From Adhaeribacter sp. (GTDB taxonomy: Bacteria > Bacteroidota > Bacteroidia > Cytophagales > Hymenobacteraceae), in assembly GCA_028288395.1 (NCBI GenBank), contig JAQBNV010000408.1, positions 1 to 5,917 of the forward strand: a stretch of DNA of 5,917 nt, given 5' to 3'. Below are positions 5,896 through 5,917 of this stretch, one piece after another (the first letter of the stretch is position 1; each line of letters opens with the position of its first letter). The translations under genes and the position numbers were made by a program. The notes beneath the pieces are model-generated. The model did no database searches, was not told where the DNA came from, and saw nothing but the letters and a program-made list of their open reading frames with translations.

Positions 5896-5917
5896 TTTTA
5901 TACGAAATCGTATAAAA
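5896..5917. repeat. Perfect inverted repeat at right edge, upstream of the lipoprotein gene
   Basis: The arms TTTTATACGA (5896-5905) and TCGTATAAAA (5908-5917) are perfectly complementary around a 2-base centre, and the second arm reaches the last base of the window, so the repeat may be longer. It sits about 75 bases upstream of the lipoprotein start. The short centre and AT-rich arms suit a dimeric regulator's operator better than an intrinsic terminator, which would have the A and T runs on the opposite sides. The role is inferred only. Confidence 0.5.

Noticed and set aside
1..5917. CRISPR array, tRNA, rRNA or intact insertion sequence
   Set aside because: No regularly spaced repeats, no cloverleaf-like conserved segments and no transposase motifs were seen on either strand.

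Overview
The window looks like chromosomal DNA from a Bacteroidota bacterium, most likely order Cytophagales (a Hymenobacteraceae/Adhaeribacter-like genome is my inference). The supporting signs are a secreted protein that starts with the Bacteroidota-type NIWYFG motif, a DUF4136 lipoprotein, weak or absent Shine-Dalgarno sites before most genes, and a perfect Bacteroidota -33/-7 promoter (TTG, 20 bases, TAnnTTTG) in front of the riboswitch. Base composition is moderate, with AT-rich intergenic regions.

Layout from left to right. (1) The 5' end of a minus-strand gene for a large secreted protein runs off the left edge (1-184). (2) About 810 bases hold no intact gene. They contain a 45-codon reading-frame remnant, a strong 14-bp hairpin, and AT-rich spacer. 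(3) A 725-residue BtuB-like TonB-dependent outer-membrane receptor lies on the minus strand (999-3176). (4) Its leader carries a clear cobalamin riboswitch (3296-3475) with a matching promoter immediately upstream (3481-3511). (5) About 470 bases without a gene contain two tandem REP-like hairpins (3596-3644). (6) A plus-strand secreted SGNH/GDSL esterase with a GxDLY N-terminal domain follows (3965-5116). (7) A short convergent intergenic region with weak hairpins comes next. (8) A minus-strand DUF4136 lipoprotein follows (5290-5823). (9) Its upstream region ends in a perfect 10-bp-arm palindrome at the right edge.

Functionally, the best-supported unit is the B12-controlled receptor: promoter, riboswitch, structured leader and btuB-like gene, so that corrinoid sensing would repress uptake when the cell is replete. 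It appears monocistronic, because the next minus-strand gene lies more than 800 bases downstream and is unrelated. The esterase, the lipoprotein and the truncated secreted protein all carry export signals. They share no evident pathway, and their spacing and orientations give no reason to place them in one operon.

I do not see a convincing new multi-gene system. The less ordinary items are the REP-like hairpin pair, the decayed reading frames at 505-814, the edge palindrome and the non-ATG start of the esterase.
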